Source: an uncultured Clostridia bacterium
Lineage (GTDB): Bacteria > Bacillota > Clostridia > TANB77 > CAG-508
Reading direction: 5' to 3'
Assembly: GCA_944391745.1 (NCBI GenBank)
Contig: CALXUS010000013.1
Location: 1-54,348, forward strand
DNA length: 54,348 bases
Shown: positions 8,918-17,523 of the stretch, one piece after another
How the letters are laid out: every line of letters starts with the position of its first letter
Numbering within the stretch: the stretch's first letter is position 1
The notes under the pieces: model-generated
Seen by the model: only the letters and a program-made list of their open reading frames with translations
The model's database searches: none
What the model was told of the DNA's origin: nothing
Translations under genes and position numbers: made by a program

Positions 8918-10663
8918 CTAATCTTGATTAAGTCGTTCATATATAATGAAATTATCATCTTTATATATTTCTTTGTAACCATCATCTCTAGAAATTAACA
9001 TTTTTAATTTTGAATTTGTCTTTGTCATTACATGAGTTATATTGTATTCATCAAATTTAGTATCATAATAAGTTGCTATGCCAGTTATATTAATACAGTC
9101 TGAGAATATATCTTGCCCTTTATATTTTCCATCTTCACCTTTTTCTCCATTAAATTCTGGTGTATATAAATCACATCTAGAATCTATAAAAACTGGAATA
9201 TCGTTAAATAATAAATAACTTCCATAATTATATTCATTAAACATTCTAATATTTTTGTAGTCTAGATTTTGTTTTATCCATTCAACTGCCTCAACTGGAT
9301 ATGAAGATTGGCTAATATATTCTGCATTTTTGTTTGGAATATATACATAATAGCTAATTGAAAATACAAATATTATTGTTAATATTTCTCCAATTGTTGT
9401 AGTCATAAATTTCATCACAGAAATTGTTCCCTTTTTGTCCTTTTTTTCAAACAATTCTGTAAGTATCCTAGCTAAAACCATTCCTCCAAATAATACTAGC
9501 ATTGAAACTTGTCTTCTACTCATAAGAGACAATAATGTTAATCCAGCTAAAAAGAATAAATCTCTTAATCTAATTTTAGAATCTGTAAATATTAATAATG
9601 CTATAGTTACTGTCAAACATAATAAAATAGGTTTATTATCAATTAATGTTAATGGTAAATGTTCATTAATACTACTTGTAGTATTTCCTTGCATTATTCT
9701 TGCAGTATAAGTATAAGGCATATCTCCTATTGGAGTTAACAATCCTGTAAATATACTTATGAACATTATAAGTATTAACCATTTTACTCTATCGATCTTC
9801 TCAATTTTTAATTTAAAAGGTCTTTTATTTCTTTCTTCGTATTTTATTAAATATTTTTCAAATTTTTCATTTATATGGTTTAATTCATTAGTTAATTTAG
9901 CTACTTTTGCTTGATATTTATCAACTTCATTTTTTTCAACTTTCTTTAATTTTTCGTTTGTTCTTTTAATCCTATATTCTAATATCCATTTATAAGCATT
10001 ATGTTCTATATGTGCATCTAAAATCAATTTTATAATGTATTCACCTATATAAGGTAAGAATAGTACAAAATAAAATGGAAATACAGCTGAATGTAAATTA
10101 GCAATCAGAGTAGGAATAATAATAAGTCCAACAACATATCTTTTCTTGCCGGTTTCTAAAAACTTTTCAATAAACAATATTGTTAATACAAATAATACAA
10201 ATGTGACTAATTGTGCTCTTGCTGCTACATAATCCTTCATTAAATACATTTGACCTAAAGCTATTCCAAATGACACTAGATTATTTTTAGATATCTTTTT
10301 TAATGTAAAATACAATGTAATTCCCAGTGCAACAGATAATACCATAGTTGAAATATATAGTCCTGTAAATCCACCCATAAAATCATATATCAACGACATT
10401 ATTACATCATAAAGCCAATGTGGATAAGTATAAGGTAAATCAATAAATGAGTAATGATCTTGTCCATCAATTCCATGTTCCCTTATACCTTGTCCAACTT
10501 TTATTGTGTAAAATGTATCATTTTGAAAAGTTTTTGGTGTTAATGCGATGCAAAATAAAGCAATACAAAATATAGCTAAAATATTAAATGCAATATTCAA
10601 TATTTTTTTATTTTTATCAGTTAATTGCGTCTTTTTTACTTTTTCTTTTTTAGTTTTATCCAT
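8918..10663 (-). CDS. Large polytopic membrane protein, possibly GT-C glycosyltransferase-like
   Basis: The protein has 581 residues and about a dozen hydrophobic segments. It has a short basic N-terminus, a first segment at residues about 24-44, and then an outside loop with the acidic pattern QNDTFYTIKVGQGIREHG and YPHWLYDVIMSLIY. An acidic or aspartate loop after the first segment is typical of GT-C glycosyltransferases that use polyprenyl-linked sugars. A coiled, highly charged cytoplasmic loop (about residues 225-285) splits the membrane part, and a C-terminal soluble domain (about 450-581) includes PVFIDSRCDLYTPEF. I do not recognise a specific family, so the enzyme role is inference from topology. 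Confidence 0.45.
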   Translation of the reverse strand: MDKTKKEKVKKTQLTDKNKKILNIAFNILAIFCIALFCIALTPKTFQNDTFYTIKVGQGIREHGIDGQDHYSFIDLPYTYPHWLYDVIMSLIYDFMGGFTGLYISTMVLSVALGITLYFTLKKISKNNLVSFGIALGQMYLMKDYVAARAQLVTFVLFVLTILFIEKFLETGKKRYVVGLIIIPTLIANLHSAVFPFYFVLFLPYIGEYIIKLILDAHIEHNAYKWILEYRIKRTNEKLKKVEKNEVDKYQAKVAKLTNELNHINEKFEKYLIKYEERNKRPFKLKIEKIDRVKWLILIMFISIFTGLLTPIGDMPYTYTARIMQGNTTSSINEHLPLTLIDNKPILLCLTVTIALLIFTDSKIRLRDLFFLAGLTLLSLMSRRQVSMLVLFGGMVLARILTELFEKKDKKGTISVMKFMTTTIGEILTIIFVFSISYYVYIPNKNAEYISQSSYPVEAVEWIKQNLDYKNIRMFNEYNYGSYLLFNDIPVFIDSRCDLYTPEFNGEKGEDGKYKGQDIFSDCINITGIATYYDTKFDEYNITHVMTKTNSKLKMLISRDDGYKEIYKDDNFIIYERLNQD

Positions 10664-10734
10664 ACTTGTTCCTTAAAATAATTTATTTAGGCTTTTAGGT
10701 TCCTATACCTTTTCTTATTTTACCCCATAACTTT

Positions 10735-13128
10735 CTATTTAATAACAATGTTATAAATTCTATTAGGTACATATATCTCTTTTACTATTTCTTTTCCATC
10801 TAATAAGCTCTTAACTCTCTCATTATCATGTACATTTTTTTCTACTTCTGATTTAGATAAGTCTTTTTCTATTTGAATTGTTGCTCTAAGCTTTCCATTA
10901 ATCTGAATAGGTAACTCAATTGTTTCATCTTGAATTTTTGATTCATCATAAGTTGGCCATGTCTCATAAGCAATAGTATTATCATGACTTAGTCTATTCC
11001 ATAGTTCTTCTGTTACATGTGGTGCAACTGGATTCAATAATTTTAAAAATCCTTCTGCATAATTTTTTGGAACAACATATTCTTTCATACAAGTATTTAC
11101 GAAAATCATCATCTGACTAATAGCAGTATTGAAATCCATATTCTCATAATCTTTAGACACTTTCTTGACTGTATAATTGTATACTTTGTCCAATTTAGGG
11201 TTTTCTTTATTCACAATTTTGCCACTCTCAGTGTATAATCTCCATACCCTATCTATGAATTTCTTAGATCCATCAATTCCATTTGGGTCCCATGGTTTAG
11301 CACTATCTATTGGTCCCATAAACATTTCATATATTCTTAAAGCATCGGCACCATACTCTCTAACCATATCATCTGGATTTATAACATTACCTTTAGATTT
11401 ACTCATTTTTTCGCCATTTGTTCCAAGAATCATTCCTTGATGACGTAATTTTGCAAATGGTTCCTTAACTGGAGATATTCCTTTTTTGTAAAGATAATTA
11501 TTCCAAAATCTAGAATAAAGTAGATGTCCAACAGCATGTTCAGGTCCCCCCACATATAAGTCTACAGGCATCCAATGTTTTAATAATTTAGAATCAGCTA
11601 TTTCTTTGTCATTATTAGTGTCAATATACCTTAAGAAATACCAACTTGAACCAGCTGAGCCAGGCATTGTACTAGTTTCTCTTCTTGCTTTCTTTCCTTC
11701 AAAAGTAGTATTTACCCAATCTTTAGCTTTATCCAATGGTGAAGCACCATCTTTTGATGGTTTATAATCCTCAAGCTCTGGTAACACTAGAGGTAAATCT
11801 TCATCAGGTAATACATGTATTTTATTATCTTCTGTAAATACAATTGGAATAGGCTCTCCCCAATAACGTTGTCTAGCGAAAATCCATTCACGTATTTTAT
11901 AATTAACTTGTTTATGACCTATTTTCTTATCTTCTAACCAATTTGTAATTTTATCTATTGCTTCCTCTTTATTTAATCCATTTAAGAAATCTGAGTTAAT
12001 ATGCTTTCCGTCTCCAACATAAGCTTCTTTAGAAACATCTCCACCTTCTAGTACAGGTATAATTTCTAGTCCAAATTTTGTTGCAAAATCAAAATCTCTT
12101 TGATCATGTGCTGGAACAGCCATAATAGCTCCTGTGCCATAAGTCATAAGAACATAATCAGAAATCCAAATTGGAATTTTTTTGTTATTTACTGGATTAA
12201 TTGCATAACTTCCTGTAAATGCTCCTGTCTTTTCTTTGTTAAGTTCTGTTCTTTCCAAATCAGATTTAGAAGCTGCCTTTTTAATATAATCATTTATTTC
12301 ATCTTCATGTTCACTTGTTGTTATTTTTTTAACTAATGGATGCTCTGGTGAAAGTACGCAATATGTAGCACCAAATAAAGTATCTGGTCTTGTTGTAAAT
12401 ACAGTAAACTCTTCATTAAAATCTGATATTTTAAAATTAACTTCTGCTCCTACTGATTTACCTATCCAATTTCTTTGCATGTCTTTAGTTGAATCTGGCC
12501 AATCTAATTCATCTAATCCATCAAGTAATATTTCTGCATATTTAGGTATATCCATTACCCATTGTTTCATATTTTTTCTAACAACAGGGAATCCACCTCT
12601 TTCACTTTTTCCATCTATAACTTCATCATTAGAAAGTACTGTACCTAATTCTTCACACCAATTAACTGGCATATCTATAAGTTCAACCAATCCATCTAAA
12701 TATAGTTGTTTAAAAATCCATTGAGTCCATTTATAAAATTTAGGATCACATGTTGATAATTCTTTACTCCAATCAAAAGAAAATCCTAGCATTTTTAATT
12801 GTCTTTTAAATGTTTGTATATTTTTATTTGTAAATCCCTCTGGATGATTACCAGTTTTTATAGCATATTGTTCTGCTGGAAGTCCAAATGCATCCCATCC
12901 CATTGGATGTAATACATTATATCCTTGCATTCTTTTCATTCTGCTTATTATATCTGTTGCAGTATAACCTTCTGGATGTCCAACATGAAGTCCTTGTCCT
13001 GAAGGATATGGGAACATATCTAAGGCATAATACTTAGGTTTAGAAAAATCCCATACATCAGTTTTAAAAGTTTCATGTTCATCCCAATATTTTTGCCATT
13101 TAGGTTCTATCTCTCTAAAATTATACAT
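10735..13128 (-). CDS. leuS: Leucyl-tRNA synthetase
   Basis: A class I synthetase of about 797 residues, the usual length. The HIGH region reads [16 protein letters not shown] near residue 40, the CP1 editing domain lies about 220-400 (including [12 protein letters not shown]), and the KMSKS loop reads [11 protein letters not shown] near 575. It charges tRNA-Leu in the cytoplasm. The start is placed at 13128 ([15 protein letters not shown]). The ATG four codons upstream directly abuts the AAAGGA ribosome site, leaving no spacing for initiation, although 13140 cannot be excluded. The leader is short and shows no T-box; upstream are a TATAAT-like element and a small inverted repeat. Confidence 0.97.
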   Translation of the reverse strand: MYNFREIEPKWQKYWDEHETFKTDVWDFSKPKYYALDMFPYPSGQGLHVGHPEGYTATDIISRMKRMQGYNVLHPMGWDAFGLPAEQYAIKTGNHPEGFTNKNIQTFKRQLKMLGFSFDWSKELSTCDPKFYKWTQWIFKQLYLDGLVELIDMPVNWCEELGTVLSNDEVIDGKSERGGFPVVRKNMKQWVMDIPKYAEILLDGLDELDWPDSTKDMQRNWIGKSVGAEVNFKISDFNEEFTVFTTRPDTLFGATYCVLSPEHPLVKKITTSEHEDEINDYIKKAASKSDLERTELNKEKTGAFTGSYAINPVNNKKIPIWISDYVLMTYGTGAIMAVPAHDQRDFDFATKFGLEIIPVLEGGDVSKEAYVGDGKHINSDFLNGLNKEEAIDKITNWLEDKKIGHKQVNYKIREWIFARQRYWGEPIPIVFTEDNKIHVLPDEDLPLVLPELEDYKPSKDGASPLDKAKDWVNTTFEGKKARRETSTMPGSAGSSWYFLRYIDTNNDKEIADSKLLKHWMPVDLYVGGPEHAVGHLLYSRFWNNYLYKKGISPVKEPFAKLRHQGMILGTNGEKMSKSKGNVINPDDMVREYGADALRIYEMFMGPIDSAKPWDPNGIDGSKKFIDRVWRLYTESGKIVNKENPKLDKVYNYTVKKVSKDYENMDFNTAISQMMIFVNTCMKEYVVPKNYAEGFLKLLNPVAPHVTEELWNRLSHDNTIAYETWPTYDESKIQDETIELPIQINGKLRATIQIEKDLSKSEVEKNVHDNERVKSLLDGKEIVKEIYVPNRIYNIVIK

Positions 13129-13398
13129 AATAAATTTCATTCCTTTCTTTTTGTTAAGGACTTAAATTATAACGAAAATATACTATCTCCATTCCCTTAT
13201 TTCCGTAATAATTTATGGAAATATTATACTACATAAATATAAAAAAATCCATACTTTTACCATTATATTTTTAAGCTTTGCTACTTATCCACTTAAAAAA
13301 ATTAATTAATTTTTATCAAAATTTTCATTTTTACTCTTTATTTTTATTGTATCTTATGATAGAATAATGTCGAAGTTTGTCATACAGAGGAGGAAATT

Positions 13399-13668
13399 AT
13401 GAAATTTAATAAATGTGTTCGTTGTGGATGTTTCTTTGCTTCAAGTGATGATGTTTGTCCTAGTTGCAAATCAAAAGACGAAATCGACAAATTAACTTTA
13501 AAAAACTTTTTAGATAATACAGAATCTCCTTTATCACTTGATAGCTTAGCTTTCAACTCAGGTGTTGAAACAAAAAATATTAACAGATATATGCAAAGTA
13601 AAGAATTTTCTAGCTACAAGAAATTACTAAGTGATGATAATTTTGAAAATGTTAAAATTAGTTTATAA
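13399..13668 (+). CDS. Small zinc-ribbon and helix-turn-helix protein (YvyF-like)
   Basis: The 89-residue protein begins with a treble zinc ribbon, CVRCGCFFASSDDVCPSC (Cys6, Cys9, Cys20, Cys23). A helical segment resembling a MerR/HTH unit follows (PLSLDSLAFNSGVETKNINRYM). This layout is that of the small YvyF/TIGR03826-type regulators found in Firmicutes near flagellar or competence genes, but no such genes adjoin it here. GAGGAGGAAATT precedes the ATG. A bidirectional terminator follows. Role unknown; probably DNA- or RNA-binding regulation. Confidence 0.6.
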   Translation: MKFNKCVRCGCFFASSDDVCPSCKSKDEIDKLTLKNFLDNTESPLSLDSLAFNSGVETKNINRYMQSKEFSSYKKLLSDDNFENVKISL

Positions 13669-13697
13669 AAAAAGCGAGTATTTAAACCCGCTTTTTT
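13668..13697. terminator. Bidirectional terminator between the zinc-ribbon gene and copA
   Basis: AAAAAAGCG and CGCTTTTTT form a 9-bp stem between convergent genes, with A and T runs on both sides so it can work in either direction. Confidence 0.75.
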
Positions 13698-13705
13698 ATT
13701 TTATA

Positions 13706-15970
13706 TTATTTAATTTTTCTTATAATTCTTTTTAATCTTAAGCTATTTAAAGTAACAGTTATACTACTTATAGTCATAGCTATTGAAGCCATCATTGGAT
13801 TAATAATAATTCCAAATGTTGAAAATGCACCAACTGCTATAGGTAACATACATAAATTATAGAAAAATGCCCAAAATAGATTTTGCTTAATATTTCTAAT
13901 AGTTGATTTGCTTATATCAATTAAATCAATTATCTTTTCTAGATTGTCATTCATTAAAACGATATCACTACTATCCATTGCAACATCAGTACCACTTCCA
14001 ACAGATACTCCTATATCTGCTTTAACTAAACTTACACTATCATTTATTCCATCGCCACACATCATAACTAATTCTTTATCTTTTTTCAAGTCTTCAACAA
14101 TTTTTGCTTTATCTTTAGGCATTACCCCTGCTATTACATCATCTATTCCTATTGAACTAGCTATAGATTTTGCAGTCTTTTCATTATCACCAGTAAGCAT
14201 TATTACCTTTATATTCTTTTTCTTAAGTTTTTTAATAACTTCTACCACATTATCTTTTACATTATCTTTTACACCAAGTAAAGCTAATAATTGATTATTT
14301 TTAGCGACAAACAAAATACTATTTCCTTCTTTTTGCAAAGTTTCTTCATCCTTTTCTATTTGTTTAGATAAAGTTCTATTTTCTAATGTTTCAATATTAT
14401 TTTGTTCCATTAATTTTCTGTTACCTATAATATATTTTTCATTATTATATTCAGCAGTAACTCCAAGTCCAGCTACATTTTCAAATTTTTTTACTTTCTC
14501 TATTTCTATTTTTCTTTCTTTTGCCTCTTCAACAATTCCTTTTGCAATAGGATGCTCTGATTTTGCCTCTATGCTGGCTACTATTTTAATAATATCATCA
14601 TCTGAAAGTATATTATTAGAATCTTTTTCAGCATTAGTATAATTAAATATTTTTGATAAACTTAACTTTCCTTTAGTTAAAGTTCCAGTTTTATCAAAAA
14701 CAATAGTTTTTACTTTATGAGCATTTTCTAGTGCTTCACTATTTTTTATTAAAATTCCTTTTCTACTAGCTTCTCCTGATGCAATTACAATAGATAAAGG
14801 AGTAGCTAACCCAAGACTGCATGGGCATGCAACAACTAGTACAGATATAAATACATTAATAGCAAAAGATATATCTTTACCTATTATCCACCATACAATT
14901 CCAGAGACGAAAGCAATAAGCATAATAACAGGTACAAAATATCCACTTATTTTATCAGCAATTTTAGCTATAGGTGCCTTTGTAGAAGTCGCTTCTACAA
15001 CTAATTTAACAATTTCTGAAACTGTAGAGTTTTTACCTATTTTTTCAGCCTTATATTCAATAGTTCCTTCGTAATTAATACTTCCAGCAATTACTTTTTT
15101 ACCAATATCTTTTTTTACAGGCATACTTTCACCTGTAATAAATGATTCATCTATATGTGTAATACCGTCAACAATCTCTCCATCAACAGCAATCTTTTCA
15201 CCTGGCTTACAAATAACAATATCGCCTTCATTAATTTCATCAATTGTTACTTGAACCTGTTTGCCATCTTTAAGTACTGTTGCATGCTTAGGAGTAATCA
15301 TCATTAATTGACTTATGGCTTCCTTGGTTTTATCTTTATTTCTATTTTCAACAAATTTACCTATTTTAATAAAGAAAATAATTATAACTGCAGACTCATA
15401 ATATAAATTATCCACATATTCAGTATTTCCTCTTAAAATCATTATAGTACCATATAAACTATAAAGTATACTACTTAAAACACCTAATCCAACTAAAGTA
15501 TCCATATTAGGAGATTTGTGTATCAAATTTTTATATCCATTTTTTAAAATATCCCATCCAAATATGCAAGCTAATAAGGCTAATACTAATAATGCTATTG
15601 AATAATTTATTGGATTATGATGCATATCTAAATATGGAATTGCAGGTAATCCTATCATCTGTCCCATAGATATGTATAAAGTTAAAATAGCTAAAAATCC
15701 TAAAACTATTAATTTATATTTTTGGTTATTCTGTTTCTTTCCTTCTTTTTGAAAATTATCTATTCCTAAACTTTCAAATCCAGCTTTTTCGACAAATTTT
15801 TCAATTTGCTCCAAAGTCAACTTTTGTTCGTCATATTGGATATTAGCATTATTCATAACTAGATTAACTGATGCACTTTCAATACCGTCTTGCCTATTAA
15901 GAAACTTTTCAAGACCGCTAGAACATGCACTACAAGTCATCCCACCAATTTTTAATAAAACCTTTTTCAT
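13706..15970 (-). CDS. copA: Copper-exporting P-type ATPase
   Basis: The 754-residue P1B-ATPase has one N-terminal heavy-metal domain with GGMTCSACSSG (Cys13, Cys16). The membrane CPC motif is VACPCSLGLATPL (near 383), the phosphorylation motif is DKTGTLTKG (near 425), and the ATP-domain hinge is GDGINDS. The metal motifs are those of Cu(I) exporters. It pumps Cu(I) out of the cytoplasm and is fed by CopZ. It is the last gene of csoR-copZ-copA, 34 bases after copZ, and should be induced by copper through the CsoR operator at 16580-16600. Confidence 0.95.
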   Translation of the reverse strand: MKKVLLKIGGMTCSACSSGLEKFLNRQDGIESASVNLVMNNANIQYDEQKLTLEQIEKFVEKAGFESLGIDNFQKEGKKQNNQKYKLIVLGFLAILTLYISMGQMIGLPAIPYLDMHHNPINYSIALLVLALLACIFGWDILKNGYKNLIHKSPNMDTLVGLGVLSSILYSLYGTIMILRGNTEYVDNLYYESAVIIIFFIKIGKFVENRNKDKTKEAISQLMMITPKHATVLKDGKQVQVTIDEINEGDIVICKPGEKIAVDGEIVDGITHIDESFITGESMPVKKDIGKKVIAGSINYEGTIEYKAEKIGKNSTVSEIVKLVVEATSTKAPIAKIADKISGYFVPVIMLIAFVSGIVWWIIGKDISFAINVFISVLVVACPCSLGLATPLSIVIASGEASRKGILIKNSEALENAHKVKTIVFDKTGTLTKGKLSLSKIFNYTNAEKDSNNILSDDDIIKIVASIEAKSEHPIAKGIVEEAKERKIEIEKVKKFENVAGLGVTAEYNNEKYIIGNRKLMEQNNIETLENRTLSKQIEKDEETLQKEGNSILFVAKNNQLLALLGVKDNVKDNVVEVIKKLKKKNIKVIMLTGDNEKTAKSIASSIGIDDVIAGVMPKDKAKIVEDLKKDKELVMMCGDGINDSVSLVKADIGVSVGSGTDVAMDSSDIVLMNDNLEKIIDLIDISKSTIRNIKQNLFWAFFYNLCMLPIAVGAFSTFGIIINPMMASIAMTISSITVTLNSLRLKRIIRKIK

Positions 15971-16004
15971 ATTAATCTTCCTTTGCCAGTTTTTTATATT
16001 CTAA

Positions 16005-16214
16005 TTATTCAATTGCTTCAAATCCTGCGTCAGATACAGCTTGTTCAATATCATCTAATTCTAGTTTATCATCATCATATTCAATTTCAGCATTTTTATT
16101 TTGCAAACTTACCTTTGCATCTTCAACTCCATCTAATCCTTTTAATACCTTTGTTAATCTGTTAACGCATCCATCACAATGCATTCCTTCTATTCCTAAA
16201 ATTATTTTTTTCAT
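16005..16214 (-). CDS. copZ: Copper chaperone CopZ
   Basis: The 69-residue single heavy-metal-associated domain has the metal site GMHCDGC (Cys13, Cys16). The ferredoxin-like fold pattern and length are those of CopZ, which carries Cu(I) to CopA. ATAAAGGAGGTATATTT-type spacing precedes the ATG. It is the middle gene of the copper operon. Confidence 0.92.
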   Translation of the reverse strand: MKKIILGIEGMHCDGCVNRLTKVLKGLDGVEDAKVSLQNKNAEIEYDDDKLELDDIEQAVSDAGFEAIE

Positions 16215-16273
16215 AAATATACCTCCTTTATTATTAATAATAAATTTATATTATTTAACCATTAAAACCAAAT

Positions 16274-16558
16274 TTATCTAAATTTCTTAAATAATCCCAT
16301 TATTTCATCTGTAACTTCAGGTTTTCCCTCTTCTATTTGTTTTTTTATACATTTTTCTAAATGTGATTCTAAAATTGAATTTTCTAGACTTTCTATTGAT
16401 TTATTAACTGCTAATAATTGAGTTAATACATCATCACAATATCTATCATCATCAATCATCTGCTTAATACCCTTTATTTGTCCTTCGACAATATTAAGCC
16501 TCTTCTTAATGTATTGTTTTTCTTCTTCAGTTCTATGTGTAAATTTCTTTCCTTCCAC
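16274..16558 (-). CDS. csoR: Copper-sensing repressor CsoR
   Basis: A 94-residue all-helical protein of the CsoR/RcnR (DUF156) family. The Cu(I) ligands are Cys41 (RYCDDV), His66 (SHLEKC) and Cys70, the full C-H-C set of copper sensors, with the R-x-x-x-E-G-Q-I-x-G-I helix at about 20-31 that contacts DNA. Apo-CsoR binds its operator and copper releases it. It heads csoR-copZ-copA and the operator lies within its own promoter, so control is autogenous. Confidence 0.93.
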   Translation of the reverse strand: MEGKKFTHRTEEEKQYIKKRLNIVEGQIKGIKQMIDDDRYCDDVLTQLLAVNKSIESLENSILESHLEKCIKKQIEEGKPEVTDEIMGLFKKFR

Positions 16559-16576
16559 TTTATCACCTCATTTTTG

Positions 16577-16605
16577 ATTATATACCCATACGGGGTATAT
16601 GTCAA
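16577..16605 (-). promoter_or_regulatory. csoR-copZ-copA promoter with embedded CsoR operator
   Basis: On the minus strand a consensus TTGACA (16600-16605) and a consensus TATAAT (16577-16582) are spaced by exactly 17 bases. The spacer is the pseudo-palindrome TATACCCCGTATGGGTA, matching the known CsoR box (G/C tracts flanked by TATA-like ends). Bound CsoR would therefore cover both promoter elements. Confidence 0.92.
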
Positions 16606-16697
16606 TACAAAATTAATTAATTTTTTTAACATTTTCTTATAATATACTATTAATTGTTTATCGTTTTTATATATAATAAATAAAAGGGGGAAAAACA

Positions 16698-16961
16698 ATG
16701 GACATTTTTAATTCTGAAATTAAAGATTGTATTAATTCAATCATTGAAAATAAATTACCAATTTTAAAAGAAAATAAGGATTTTAATGAAAAATATTCAC
16801 AATTAAATAATACTATGGATGAATTAGAAAGAAGTTTATCAAATAATCAAAAGATTTTATTTAACAATTTAATTAAACTATTTTATGAAACAGAAGAATA
16901 CTATTTTACATTAAGCTACTTTTTGGGTTTAAAATGCGGGAAAGATATAAAAAAATTATAA
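16698..16961 (+). CDS. Small helical protein of unknown function
   Basis: The 87-residue acidic helical protein starts with MDIFNSEIKDCINSIIENKL and ends with YYFTLSYFLGLKCGKDIKKL. A strong AAAGGGGG ribosome site precedes the ATG. The C-terminal aromatic-hydrophobic helix resembles small Firmicute proteins of the DUF6809 type, but I cannot confirm this. It lies between csoR (divergent) and an XRE regulator (convergent). No signal peptide or membrane segment. Confidence 0.5.
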   Translation: MDIFNSEIKDCINSIIENKLPILKENKDFNEKYSQLNNTMDELERSLSNNQKILFNNLIKLFYETEEYYFTLSYFLGLKCGKDIKKL

Positions 16962-17001
16962 AAACTTATAAATTCAGCTAAATGCCAAACTTATAAGTTT
17001 T
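16961..17001. terminator. Bidirectional hairpin between convergent small genes
   Basis: AAAACTTATAA and TTATAAGTTTT form an 11-bp stem with a 19-base loop exactly between two convergent stops. The long loop and AT-rich stem make it a weaker call. Confidence 0.55.
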
Positions 17002-17005
17002 AATA

Positions 17006-17338
17006 TTATTTTGACAAGAAATAATCTATAAAATGAAGAATACTCTCCTTATCTCTTTTACTAAGTTTTTTAAATTTTTCATCATAAATTGATATTGAGT
17101 TTTTTACATCATCATCTAGCAAATCATATAAAATAATGTCAGGAGTAATTTTATAAGCGTTACAAAGTTTTAGTAATGTATCTATACTTCCTTTGGATAA
17201 GCCTCTTTCTATTTGACTTATATGTCTAGGCTCTAATCCAGTTAACTCAGAAACTTGATTTTGAGTTAAATTATTTTTTAATCTATATTCCTGGCATATT
17301 TTTCCGATATGTGCATTTATATCATTTTTATTCATCAT
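17006..17338 (-). CDS. XRE-family transcriptional regulator
   Basis: The 110-residue protein has a Cro/CI helix-turn-helix at about residues 12-66 (IGKICQEYRLKNNLTQNQVS, ELTGLEPRHISQIERG, SIDTLLKLCNAY) and a short C-terminal helix (SKRDKESILHFIDYFL). Such small regulators often come from mobile elements or control one or two nearby genes. Two consecutive ATGs are possible starts. The target is unknown. Confidence 0.85.
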   Translation of the reverse strand: MMNKNDINAHIGKICQEYRLKNNLTQNQVSELTGLEPRHISQIERGLSKGSIDTLLKLCNAYKITPDIILYDLLDDDVKNSISIYDEKFKKLSKRDKESILHFIDYFLSK

Positions 17339-17488
17339 ATACCTACTTTCCTATAATAATATAATATTTTCTGATGATTTTGAGAATGATTTTATTTTTG
17401 AATAAACTCAACCATAATGCGTTTAAGAAATATATATTGTATATTTTCCTTTTTTAGCATTTTTTATTGCACATTCACGGCAAAAAAA

Positions 17489-17518
17489 GACTCTCAATAA
17501 ATTTAATTATTGAGAGTC
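17489..17518 (-). terminator. Strong terminator after the NrdD-like gene
   Basis: A 12-bp perfect stem (GACTCTCAATAA and its complement) with a 6-base loop is followed by seven T on the minus strand. It starts 5 bases after the stop codon. No zinc-site or glycyl-radical codons lie between stop and hairpin, so the short C-terminus of the gene looks genuine. Confidence 0.9.
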
Positions 17519-17523
17519 AAGTT

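Noticed and set aside
13129..13398. Possible T-box riboswitch before leuS
   Set aside because: The leader from the likely -10 to the start is too short and lacks specifier-loop and antiterminator elements; only a 6-bp inverted repeat is seen.
16474..16698. Minus-strand reading frame of 74 residues overlapping csoR
   Set aside because: It lies across the csoR start and promoter in another frame; csoR has full family motifs and a proper operator, so this is a shadow frame.
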